Assembly: GCA_017646185.1 (NCBI GenBank) | Contig: JAGCNA010000191.1 | Location: 1 to 13,503 of the forward strand | Direction of reading: 5' to 3' | Source of the DNA: Clostridia bacterium | GTDB lineage: Bacteria > Bacillota > Clostridia > Oscillospirales > CAG-382 | Length of the DNA stretch: 13,503 nucleotides | In this document: piece by piece, positions 1 through 6,765 of the stretch | Position numbering within the stretch: the stretch's first letter is position 1 | Layout: each line of letters starts with the position of its first letter | Notes under the pieces: model-generated | Told to the model about the DNA's origin: nothing | Databases searched by the model: none | The model's input: only the letters and a program-made list of their open reading frames with translations | Position numbers and translations under genes: made by a program

Positions 1-479
1 GCGCCGTACAAAACGGAACGAACCAAAAACACCGTCGTTTCCGAATCGTCCTTTCCGTACAAGTCTTGCACCGCTTGGGCAATTTCATCGGATATTCGGT
101 TTTTCTCTTTTATTTGTTCATCATTAAGCAGCTTATCATCGAGCATTATTACGCTTCTGAAATTGGGATTAGCCCTCCAGAACAATACCGTTGCGGCGCA
201 TGTTTCAATAATCATCTGCCGCTTATCATCCTTAAAGGATGCGGAAATCTGGTCTTTAAGCAACGCCCATTGTCCGTTTACGTAAGAAATTATAGAAAAA
301 ATAAACCCTGCTTTGCTTTCAAAATGTCTGTAAGGGGCGGCGCAGGACACTCCGCATTCGGTGGCGGTCTTTCTTAAGGAAAGTCCGTTTATCCCGTTTT
401 GTTCTATCTGGCGTATCCCTTCAAGAATAAGTGTTTTTTTAAGCTCTTCGTGGTTGGCGTATTCTTCCGTGTAGGGCAT
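1..479 (-). CDS. TetR/AcrR-family transcriptional regulator (C-terminus cut by window edge)
   Basis: Reading leftward from the ATG at 479-477, an open frame of 159 codons runs off the left end of the window without a stop. The N-terminal part is a typical TetR DNA-binding domain. A helix-turn-helix lies at about residues 33-57, containing LSLRKTATECGVS and then APYRHFESKAGF, the classic 'YrHFxsKxxL' signature. The remaining roughly 100 residues would be the start of the helical ligand-binding domain, which has no recognisable ligand signature. The start is supported by GGAGGA five bases upstream. The gene is divergent from the complete aromatic amino acid operon, and a dyad at its own transcription start recurs at the operon's start. 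The likely role, by inference, is an autoregulated repressor of the aro operon responding to an aromatic end product or intermediate. An activator role or an unrelated target cannot be excluded. Confidence 0.9.
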   Translation of the reverse strand, partial: MPYTEEYANHEELKKTLILEGIRQIEQNGINGLSLRKTATECGVSCAAPYRHFESKAGFIFSIISYVNGQWALLKDQISASFKDDKRQMIIETCAATVLFWRANPNFRSVIMLDDKLLNDEQIKEKNRISDEIAQAVQDLYGKDDSETTVFLVRSVLYG

Positions 480-499
480 AAAATTCCTCCGAAAAGTAA

Positions 500-514
500 G
501 ATAACGGTGTTAAC
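500..514. promoter_or_regulatory. Putative TetR operator 1 (tetR side)
   Basis: GATAACGGTGTTAAC contains the inverted repeat TAAC-N3-GTTA (502-512). It matches the copy at 610-624 at 12 of 15 positions. It falls at about +1 to +15 of the predicted tetR transcript, between the -10 box and the ribosome binding site, where a bound repressor would block transcription. The sequence match is directly visible; binding by the neighbouring TetR protein is inference. Confidence 0.6.
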
Positions 515-520
515 ATTACT

Positions 521-549
521 ATATTACCACTAAAAACACCAAAAATCAA
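521..549 (-). promoter_or_regulatory. Predicted SigA promoter of the tetR gene
   Basis: On the minus strand, TTGATT (549-544) is followed after 17 bases by TAATAT (526-521). This puts the start of transcription near 514, about 35 bases before the tetR ATG. It lies back-to-back with the aro operon promoter; the two -35 boxes are about 19 bases apart. Confidence 0.6.
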
Positions 550-568
550 TAGAAATTACAGGGTTCTC

Positions 569-597
569 TTGACATTATATAAAAACGGGTGTATAAT
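569..597 (+). promoter_or_regulatory. Consensus SigA promoter of the aromatic amino acid operon
   Basis: TTGACA (569-574) and TATAAT (592-597), separated by exactly 17 bases, match the sigma-A/sigma-70 consensus perfectly. Transcription should start near 604, giving a leader of about 50 bases before pheA. A perfect promoter followed immediately by an operator-like dyad fits a strong promoter held down by a repressor. The leader is too short for a T-box or other large riboswitch. Confidence 0.85.
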
Positions 598-609
598 CCC
601 AAAAAAGAT

Positions 610-624
610 GTTAACACTGTTAAC
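610..624. promoter_or_regulatory. Putative TetR operator 2 (aro operon side)
   Basis: GTTAACACTGTTAAC is a near-perfect dyad centred on 617: two GTTAAC half-sites around a 3-base spacer, with core TAAC-N3-GTTA at 612-622. It lies at about +6 to +20 of the predicted operon transcript. It is the better of the two copies in this intergenic region, and its centre is 110 bases from the copy at 500-514. Isolated GTTAAC hexamers occur elsewhere in genes here, but I noticed the paired arrangement only at these two sites. Confidence 0.65.
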
Positions 625-640
625 TCACCTGATTTTGTAT

Positions 641-653
641 GGAGCTGTTTGAA
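641..653 (+). promoter_or_regulatory. Ribosome binding site that fixes the pheA start at 654
   Basis: GGAG at 641-644 sits nine bases before the ATG at 654. The in-frame ATG five codons upstream (639) has no purine-rich sequence at a suitable distance and overlaps this site, so 654 is the better start. Confidence 0.7.
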
Positions 654-1754
654 ATGGAAGACAACAAATTACTTATTGCAAGAGAGATAATAGATAAAAC
701 AGACAAAGAGATGGCACGCCTTTTTGCTCAGCGTATGGAGGCGGCTCGTCTTGTTGCCGAATATAAAATGGAGCACGGCTTGCCTATAAAGGATAAAGCA
801 AGAGAAAAGCAGATAATACAGAGAAACGCAGGATATCTTTCCGAAGCGGACGAGCTGGTAAAAGGCTTTTACGTTAACTTTATGAGAGAGGTTATAGACA
901 TTTCCTGCAAATATCAGGGACGTTTGTTCAACGGTATGAAGGTTGCGTATTGCGGTATAAACGGTGCTTTCGCCTCTATTGCCGCAGGCAAGGTGTTTCC
1001 CGATGCGGTTCGTGTTGGCTATTCCTCATTTACCGAAGCGTACGATGCTGTGGTGAAGGGCGAGTGTGATACTGCCGTTCTGCCTATTGAAAACAGCAGT
1101 GCGGGAGATGTGGGGGAAGTGTGCGATATGCTGTTTTCCGGTTCACTTCACGTTAACGCTACCTTTGATCTTTCCGTCACTCACGATCTGCTTGTGCTTC
1201 CCGGTACCGAGCTTTCGGAAATAACCCGTGTTGTAAGCCATCCGCAGGCACTTATGCAGTGCGGAAAATATATAGAAGAGCAGGGCTGGGAAACCTATGA
1301 ATACGTAAATACCGCTCTTGCCGCCAAATACGTTGCGGAGCTTGGAGATAAGCATACCGCCGCCATTGCAAGCGAAGAGGCGGCAGCCCTTTACGGACTC
1401 AAGGTTTTGCAAAAAGAAATTAACGAAAGTAAATACAACACCACACGCTTTGCGGTGCTTTCTGCAGTGCCCGTTGTTAATAAGGACAAGGGAATGGATA
1501 AACGGTTCATCCTTATGTTCACGGTACGCAACGAAGCGGGTAAATTGGCTTCTGCTGTGGATATTATCGGTAAGCACGGCTACAATATGCAATCTCTGCG
1601 AAGCCGTCCCATGAAGGAGCTTTTGTGGCAGTATTACTTTTTCGTTGAAGCAGAGGGCGATATTTATTCCGAAAAAGGAAAAGCACTTATGGAAGAATTG
1701 TCCTCCTGCTGCGATAAATTAAAGCTTGTAGGCTCATTTTCTCATATTTCCTGA
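654..1754 (+). CDS. pheA: Bifunctional chorismate mutase / prephenate dehydratase (P-protein)
   Basis: Converts chorismate to prephenate and then to phenylpyruvate, the committed branch to phenylalanine, in the cytoplasm. With the start at 654 it has 366 residues. An AroQ-fold chorismate mutase (about 1-90) has R10, R27, K38, D47, R50, E51, S84 and Q88 in the order and spacing of the E. coli active site. The prephenate dehydratase domain follows (about 95-275), with the catalytic TRF motif at T264-F266. A C-terminal ACT domain covers about 284-360. In the ACT domain the usual GALV motif reads GKLA (296-299) and ESRP reads RSRP (316-319), so phenylalanine binding may be altered. It is first in the operon, directly behind the promoter and operator. 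The catalytic assignment is firm; the effect on feedback is inference. Confidence 0.95.
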   Translation: MEDNKLLIAREIIDKTDKEMARLFAQRMEAARLVAEYKMEHGLPIKDKAREKQIIQRNAGYLSEADELVKGFYVNFMREVIDISCKYQGRLFNGMKVAYCGINGAFASIAAGKVFPDAVRVGYSSFTEAYDAVVKGECDTAVLPIENSSAGDVGEVCDMLFSGSLHVNATFDLSVTHDLLVLPGTELSEITRVVSHPQALMQCGKYIEEQGWETYEYVNTALAAKYVAELGDKHTAAIASEEAAALYGLKVLQKEINESKYNTTRFAVLSAVPVVNKDKGMDKRFILMFTVRNEAGKLASAVDIIGKHGYNMQSLRSRPMKELLWQYYFFVEAEGDIYSEKGKALMEELSSCCDKLKLVGSFSHIS

Positions 1755-1771
1755 AAAAGGGAGGAATTAAA

Positions 1772-2776
1772 GTGATCATACCTCTTAAGCTGGAAAAAAA
1801 CAGCTATGATATAGTAATAGAACGAGGCTGTCTGAACAAGGCAGGGGAACATCTTTCCTTAAACAGAAAGGTGCTTGTTGTAACGGATGACGGCGTACCT
1901 TCAGAGTACGCCCGTACGCTTGCCTCCTTTTGCGCACAGCCTTATATAGTAACACTTCCTCAAGGCGAAAAAACCAAATGCTTTGCTTCTTATATGGAGC
2001 TTTGCGAAAAAATGATCTCCTTCGGCTTTACCCGTACCGACTGCGTTGTTGCGGTAGGGGGCGGTGTTATAGGGGACCTTGCAGGATTTGTTGCCGCAAC
2101 CTATATGCGTGGGGTGGATTTTTATAATATACCCACTACTCTTCTTTCCCAGGTGGATTCTTCCGTGGGTGGCAAGACCGCTATCGACGTTGGAGACGTT
2201 AAAAATATCGTAGGTGCCTTCAAGCAACCCAAAAAGGTACTTATCGATCCGAATCTTTTATCCACTCTTTCCAAAAGACATATTTCAAACGGTCTTGCGG
2301 AATCGGTCAAAATGGCACTCACCTGCGATAAAGAGCTTTTTGAATTGATAGAAAGCGGCGTTTGTGATGATAATCTGCAGGATATCATTATCAAAAGCAT
2401 TACCATAAAGAAAAATATCGTAGAGCAGGATGAAAAAGAATCCTCACTCCGCCGTGTGCTCAATTTCGGACATACCGTGGGACACGGTATAGAAACCGCA
2501 ATGTCACTCACACTTTTGCACGGTGAATGCGTGGCATTGGGTATGCTCCCTATGTGCGATGCTTGTGTAAGAGAAAGACTTACTCCTGTTTTGGAGGCGC
2601 TTTCCTTGCCCACGACTGCGGAATTTGATAAAGAAACCGTAATAGAAGCAATCCGCCACGATAAAAAGCTTTCGGGCGAATATATAAATGCAGTATGGGT
2701 AAACCGTATCGGCAGTTTTGAATTTCGCAAAATACCTATGGCGGATTTTGAAAATCGGTTAAGAGAGGTGCTGTAA
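1772..2776 (+). CDS. aroB: 3-dehydroquinate synthase
   Basis: Second shikimate pathway step: NAD- and metal-dependent conversion of DAHP to 3-dehydroquinate. The 334 residues, slightly short for the family (about 350-360), contain the nucleotide-binding GGGVIGDLAGFVAATYMRG (97-114), the PTTLLSQVDSSVGGKTAID stretch (121-139) and the metal ligands E177 (GLAES), H234 (NFGHT) and H250 (LLHGEC). The start is a GTG at 1772, supported by GGGAGG seven bases upstream; no ATG with a comparable site is present. It follows pheA by 17 bases and its stop directly abuts the aroC ATG. Confidence 0.96.
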   Translation: MIIPLKLEKNSYDIVIERGCLNKAGEHLSLNRKVLVVTDDGVPSEYARTLASFCAQPYIVTLPQGEKTKCFASYMELCEKMISFGFTRTDCVVAVGGGVIGDLAGFVAATYMRGVDFYNIPTTLLSQVDSSVGGKTAIDVGDVKNIVGAFKQPKKVLIDPNLLSTLSKRHISNGLAESVKMALTCDKELFELIESGVCDDNLQDIIIKSITIKKNIVEQDEKESSLRRVLNFGHTVGHGIETAMSLTLLHGECVALGMLPMCDACVRERLTPVLEALSLPTTAEFDKETVIEAIRHDKKLSGEYINAVWVNRIGSFEFRKIPMADFENRLREVL

Positions 2777-3877
2777 ATGAAAAACACTTTCGGAAACAGT
2801 ATTTCAGTTACTCTTTTCGGCGAAAGCCACGGTAAAGAAATAGGCGCTGTTATAGATGGAATCGCACCCGGCATTCCCGTGGACGAAGCGTATATTTCTT
2901 CCCGTCTGGACCTGCGCCGTCCTTGGGGCAAGATTTCCACCCAAAGAAGCGAAACGGATAATTTCCGCATAGTAAGCGGAGTTTTTAACGGATACACCAC
3001 AGGCACCCCTATATGTATTCTTATTCCCAATAAGGATACCGACAGCAGTAAATATGAATCCTTGTCTGTAACTCCCCGTCCGGGACACGCAGATTACACC
3101 GCATTTTGCAAATACCACGGCTTTCAGGATTACCGCGGAGGCGGACATTTTTCGGGACGTATCACCGCACCTTTGGTAGCCGCAGGGGCTATCCTTTTGC
3201 AGGCGCTTAAAGCAAAGGGAATAAATATCGGCACACATATTTATTCTATCGGCGGGGTGAAGGATTCGGAATTTGATAACACAAGCCTTGATTCTTCCAT
3301 AGATGCACTTAATTCCTCTCTTTTTGCGGTACTTGATGAAGCAAAAGGTGTATTGATGCAGGAAGAAATATCAAAAGCCGCAAGTGAAGGAGACAGTGTC
3401 GGCGGAATATTGGAAACCGCCGTTACCGGCATTCCCGCAGGAGTTGGGGAGCCTTGGTTTGATACGGCAGAGGGAGTTATTTCCCACGCCCTTTTCAGCG
3501 TTCCCGGTATAAAAGGTGTAGAATTCGGATCAGGCTTTTCCGTTGCCCAAATGCGGGGAAGCGAGTGTAACGATAATTTCCGCTTTGAAAACGGCGCAGT
3601 TGTTACCGATACAAACAACAACGGCGGTATCAACGGCGGCATTACCAACGGAATGCCCGTGATCTTCCGTACCGCTGTAAAGCCCACACCTTCCATCTTT
3701 GCACCCCAGAACACAGTTGATCTTAAAAACGGAGAAAACGCCGTGTTAAGCCTTACGGGACGTCATGACCCCTGCATAGTCCACCGTGCCCGTGCGGTGG
3801 TGGACAGCGTAACCGCCATAGCTTTGGCAGACCTACTTTGCACCCGTTTCGGTACGGATTATCTTTTGGGAGAATAA
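2777..3877 (+). CDS. aroC: Chorismate synthase
   Basis: Seventh and last shikimate pathway step: anti-1,4-elimination of phosphate from EPSP to give chorismate, using reduced FMN. The 366 residues show the family signatures GESHG (H18), LRRP (46-49) with TQRSE, RPGHAD (101-106), RGGGHFSGR (120-128) and a C-terminal GRHDPCIVHRA. Length is normal. The ATG follows the aroB stop codon with no gap, and its ribosome binding site (GAGAGGTG, 2763-2770) lies inside aroB, suggesting translational coupling. No flavin reductase domain is fused, so reduced FMN must come from elsewhere, as in bacterial monofunctional enzymes. Confidence 0.97.
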   Translation: MKNTFGNSISVTLFGESHGKEIGAVIDGIAPGIPVDEAYISSRLDLRRPWGKISTQRSETDNFRIVSGVFNGYTTGTPICILIPNKDTDSSKYESLSVTPRPGHADYTAFCKYHGFQDYRGGGHFSGRITAPLVAAGAILLQALKAKGINIGTHIYSIGGVKDSEFDNTSLDSSIDALNSSLFAVLDEAKGVLMQEEISKAASEGDSVGGILETAVTGIPAGVGEPWFDTAEGVISHALFSVPGIKGVEFGSGFSVAQMRGSECNDNFRFENGAVVTDTNNNGGINGGITNGMPVIFRTAVKPTPSIFAPQNTVDLKNGENAVLSLTGRHDPCIVHRARAVVDSVTAIALADLLCTRFGTDYLLGE

Positions 3878-3878
3878 T

Positions 3879-5117
3879 ATGAAATACGGACTTATCGGCG
3901 AAAAATTGGGACACAGCTTTTCGCCGGATATACACAAAAGGCTTGCAACTTCGGATTACGTTTTAAAGGAAATTCCTCGGGATGCCCTTGGCGAATTTCT
4001 TGCCAAAAAGGAATTTGTGGGTGTAAACGTAACTATTCCTTACAAACAAGATGTTATTCCTTATCTGCATTATATAAGTGATTCGGCGCAGTATATAGGC
4101 GCTGTAAACGTAATAGTAAACAAAGATGGAGTTTTGCACGGCTATAATACGGATTTTTACGGTCTTAAAGCCCTCGTTTTAAAGACGGCAGGGGATATCA
4201 GCGGTAAAAAGGTGCTTATTCTCGGTACGGGCGGAACTTCCCGCACTGCTTTGGCAGTTGCAAAAGCTTTGGGTGCAAGCCGTATTGATCGGGTAGGACG
4301 TACCGAAAAAGAAGGTTGCGTAACCTATGCTTTTGCATACGAACACCTTTCGGATTCGGAAATTATTATAAACACTACTCCCGTGGGAATGTTCCCCGAA
4401 TGTGATGCCGCACCTGTTGATATAAACGCTTTTCCCAATCTGCAGGGTGTGGTGGACGTGGTGTTTAACCCCATATCCACAAATCTGGTGCTGTCTGCCC
4501 AAGCAAAAGGAATTCCTGCAATGGGCGGATTATATATGTTGGTTTATCAGGCTGTTGCGGCTTCGGAATTGTTTGCAAACGTAAAATACGAAGAAAGCAT
4601 AATCGAAAACATATATAAAGAGCTTAAATCCTCCAAGCAGAATATAGTGCTCACCGGTATGCCGGGTTGCGGAAAATCCACGGTGGGCAGATTACTTGCA
4701 GAGAAAACGGGTAGGGAATTTTACGATATCGACACAGAGATAGTAAAACAAGCGGGAATGGAAATTACCGAAATTTTCGAAGCTCGTGGCGAAAAAGCCT
4801 TCAGAGACATGGAGACCGAAACGGCAAAGCGGCTTTCCACCCTTTCGGGGGTAGTAATCTCCTGCGGAGGAGGTACCGTGTTAAGGGATGAAAACGTAAA
4901 CGCTTTGCGCAGAAACGGGGTAATTTGCTTTATAGACCGTCCCCTGAATGAGCTTATTCCTACGGAAGACCGTCCTCTCGCGCTAAGCAAGGCGGATATA
5001 GAAAAACGGTATAACGAGCGTATAGACAGATATATTTCCACCTGCCATATCCGTATACCCGTAGAGGGAGACGCAAACAGCGTTGCCCAAAAGATAGGAA
5101 AGGAATTTTTAAATTGA
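3879..5117 (+). CDS. aroEK: Fused shikimate dehydrogenase - shikimate kinase
   Basis: A single 412-residue protein that should catalyse steps four and five: 3-dehydroshikimate to shikimate (NADPH), then to shikimate 3-phosphate (ATP). Residues 1-245 are AroE: GHSFSPDIH (11-19), catalytic K56 (NVTIPYK) and D92 (GYNTDFYG), the Rossmann loop GTGGTSRTA (116-124), an NADP-type GRT (140-142) and INTTPVGMFP (164-173). Residues 254-412 are AroK: Walker A GMPGCGKST (260-268), DID (283-285), R309, GGG (330-332) and the lid arginine in EDRPLA (363-368). The linker is only about ten residues. The frame is continuous with no internal stop and no obvious start between domains. It begins one base after aroC, with GGGAGA upstream. 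The fusion is real in the sequence; substrate channelling would be speculation. Confidence 0.95.
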   Translation: MKYGLIGEKLGHSFSPDIHKRLATSDYVLKEIPRDALGEFLAKKEFVGVNVTIPYKQDVIPYLHYISDSAQYIGAVNVIVNKDGVLHGYNTDFYGLKALVLKTAGDISGKKVLILGTGGTSRTALAVAKALGASRIDRVGRTEKEGCVTYAFAYEHLSDSEIIINTTPVGMFPECDAAPVDINAFPNLQGVVDVVFNPISTNLVLSAQAKGIPAMGGLYMLVYQAVAASELFANVKYEESIIENIYKELKSSKQNIVLTGMPGCGKSTVGRLLAEKTGREFYDIDTEIVKQAGMEITEIFEARGEKAFRDMETETAKRLSTLSGVVISCGGGTVLRDENVNALRRNGVICFIDRPLNELIPTEDRPLALSKADIEKRYNERIDRYISTCHIRIPVEGDANSVAQKIGKEFLN

Positions 5118-5551
5118 AGATACTTGTTATAAACGGACCAAATCTTAATATGCTGGGCATAAGAGAACCCGGCCACTACGGCACGGAAACCTTTGAAGCT
5201 TTATGTAACCGTATTGCTCAAAAAGGTGTGGACACGGGTAACTATATTACTCAATATCAATCCAACCACGAAGGCGACCTTGTGGATAAGATACAAGAGG
5301 CATATTTTACGGGAGTGGAAGGAATCGTTATAAACCCCGGTGCCTATACTCACACAAGTATTGCTTTGCGGGATGCGGTTTCCGCCGTACGTATTCCCAC
5401 GGTGGAGGTGCATATATCTGATGTGAATTCCCGTGAAGATTTCCGTAAAGTAAGCTATATCCGTGACGTGTGCGTTAAAACCATTTCGGGACACGGTACG
5501 GACGGATATATGGAAGCTATAGATTTTCTTTTGGAAGGTTATAAGAAATGA
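5114..5551 (+). CDS. aroQ: Type II 3-dehydroquinate dehydratase
   Basis: Third shikimate pathway step: dehydration of 3-dehydroquinate to 3-dehydroshikimate, by the small dodecameric class II enzyme. The 145 residues match the family length. Visible signatures are NGPNLNMLGIREPGHYG with R17 and catalytic Y22, QSNHEGDLVDKI (49-60), INPGAYTHTS with N74 and H80, and catalytic H100 in VEVHISD. The usual HxSN...REPFR motif is changed here to HISDVNSREDFR, which may be a lineage trait. The start is a TTG at 5114 overlapping the aroEK stop by four bases (TTGA), with AGGA nine bases upstream. The first codons (MKILVINGPN) fit the family N-terminus exactly, which supports this rare start. Confidence 0.95.
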   Translation: MKILVINGPNLNMLGIREPGHYGTETFEALCNRIAQKGVDTGNYITQYQSNHEGDLVDKIQEAYFTGVEGIVINPGAYTHTSIALRDAVSAVRIPTVEVHISDVNSREDFRKVSYIRDVCVKTISGHGTDGYMEAIDFLLEGYKK

Positions 5552-6765
5552 GAGTTGAAATTACCCCGGGGGTTGCTATCGGCACCGTGTCTGCTCCAAA
5601 CTCCAAGAGTATGGCGCACCGTATGCTTATATGCGCGGCGCTGGCAAAGGGAAAAAGCGTTATACACGGTGTTCCCGAATGTGATGACGTAACGGCGACC
5701 ATGGAATGTCTTTCCTTGCTGGGCGCACGCTTTGAATATAATAAAGATACGGTTACGGTCTACGGTACCGACGTTTGCAACGCATCTCCCGTTCAGGCGT
5801 TGTATTGCAAAGAAAGCGGAAGCACTCTGCGTTTTCTTATTCCCGTCTGCCTTCTGTGCGGAAAAAATCTGCTTTTAACCGGTGCGGAATCCCTTTTTCG
5901 CCGTCCTTTGGATGCGTACGAGGAGCTGAGCCGTGAAAAAGGCTTTGTATTTTCCCAAGACGGAAACAGCGTTATGCTGAGAGGGCCTATCACCGCAGGA
6001 GAATACCGTATTTCGGGAAGCGTGAGCAGTCAGTTCATAAGCGGACTTTTGTTTGCCTTGCCCTTGCTTGAAAAAGACAGCGTTGTTAACATAATACCTC
6101 CGGTAGTGAGCCGTCCCTATATTGAGCTTACTTTGCAGGCTTTAAAGGAATTCGGAGTTGACGCCTGCTGGACAGACGATCACACCATTTTGGTAAAGGG
6201 CGGAAAAGGCTTTTGCCCCACGGAAACTACGGTTGAGGGAGATTATTCGGGAGCGTCATTTTACGCCGCTCTGAACACCCTTGGAGGGAACGTGAATATT
6301 CTCGGTCTCCGTGAGGATTCTTTGCAGGGGGATAAGATATACGAAAAGCATTTTGCTTTGCTGGAGCAGGGCATTCCCACCGTTCATATCGGCGATTGTC
6401 CCGATCTGGGACCCGTGCTGTTTGCGGTGGCGTCCGCAAAATACGGCGGAGTGTTTAACGGAACCTCCCGTTTGCGCTTTAAAGAAAGCGACCGTGCATC
6501 CGCTATGGCGGAAGAACTTAAAAAGTTCGGCGTTTCCGTTGCCGTTCACGAGGATTCCGTTGTGGTATATCCCGTGGAGTTTCATTCTCCCTCCGAACCG
6601 CTGTACGGTCATAACGATCACCGTATAGTTATGTCTCTTGCGGTGTTGCTCACTCTTACGGGTGGCGTTATAGACGGTGCGGAAGCTATTTCCAAAAGCT
6701 TTCCTCACTTTTTTGAAGGATTAAGCTCACTGGGCATAGAGGTGAAATATCATGACAATAAATAA
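5548..6765 (+). CDS. aroA: 3-phosphoshikimate 1-carboxyvinyltransferase (EPSP synthase)
   Basis: Sixth shikimate pathway step: transfer of the enolpyruvyl group from PEP to shikimate 3-phosphate. The 405 residues contain PNSKSMAHR with K20 and R25, the PEP/glyphosate loop ESGSTLRFL (89-97), VSSQF (159-163) for shikimate phosphate, catalytic D286 in CPDLGP, FKESDR (311-316) and HNDHRIVMS (355-363). The loop aligned to E. coli residues 94-101 keeps the glycine (G91), but has serine for T97 and phenylalanine for P101. The ATG overlaps the aroQ stop by four bases (ATGA). The 3' end overlaps tyrA by 14 bases. Confidence 0.96.
   Translation: MRVEITPGVAIGTVSAPNSKSMAHRMLICAALAKGKSVIHGVPECDDVTATMECLSLLGARFEYNKDTVTVYGTDVCNASPVQALYCKESGSTLRFLIPVCLLCGKNLLLTGAESLFRRPLDAYEELSREKGFVFSQDGNSVMLRGPITAGEYRISGSVSSQFISGLLFALPLLEKDSVVNIIPPVVSRPYIELTLQALKEFGVDACWTDDHTILVKGGKGFCPTETTVEGDYSGASFYAALNTLGGNVNILGLREDSLQGDKIYEKHFALLEQGIPTVHIGDCPDLGPVLFAVASAKYGGVFNGTSRLRFKESDRASAMAEELKKFGVSVAVHEDSVVVYPVEFHSPSEPLYGHNDHRIVMSLAVLLTLTGGVIDGAEAISKSFPHFFEGLSSLGIEVKYHDNK

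Noticed and set aside
66..377. A 103-codon plus-strand frame at the left end
   Set aside because: It is the shadow of the minus-strand TetR gene, which has a clear helix-turn-helix and a good ribosome binding site; the plus-strand translation resembles nothing.
639..653. ATG at 639 as the pheA start
   Set aside because: No ribosome binding site stands at a proper distance, whereas the ATG at 654 has GGAG nine bases upstream and begins exactly where the AroQ-fold helix is expected.
600..653. T-box, riboswitch or attenuator upstream of the aromatic operon
   Set aside because: The leader is only about 50 bases, has no terminator hairpin or T-box core sequence and no run of aromatic codons; repressor control explains the site better.
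2122..3030. A 302-codon open frame on the minus strand across the aroB-aroC junction
   Set aside because: It lies entirely opposite two unmistakable enzymes, has no ribosome binding site or recognisable domain, and its low-complexity composition (Ser/Leu/Ile rich) is what antisense reading of these genes gives.
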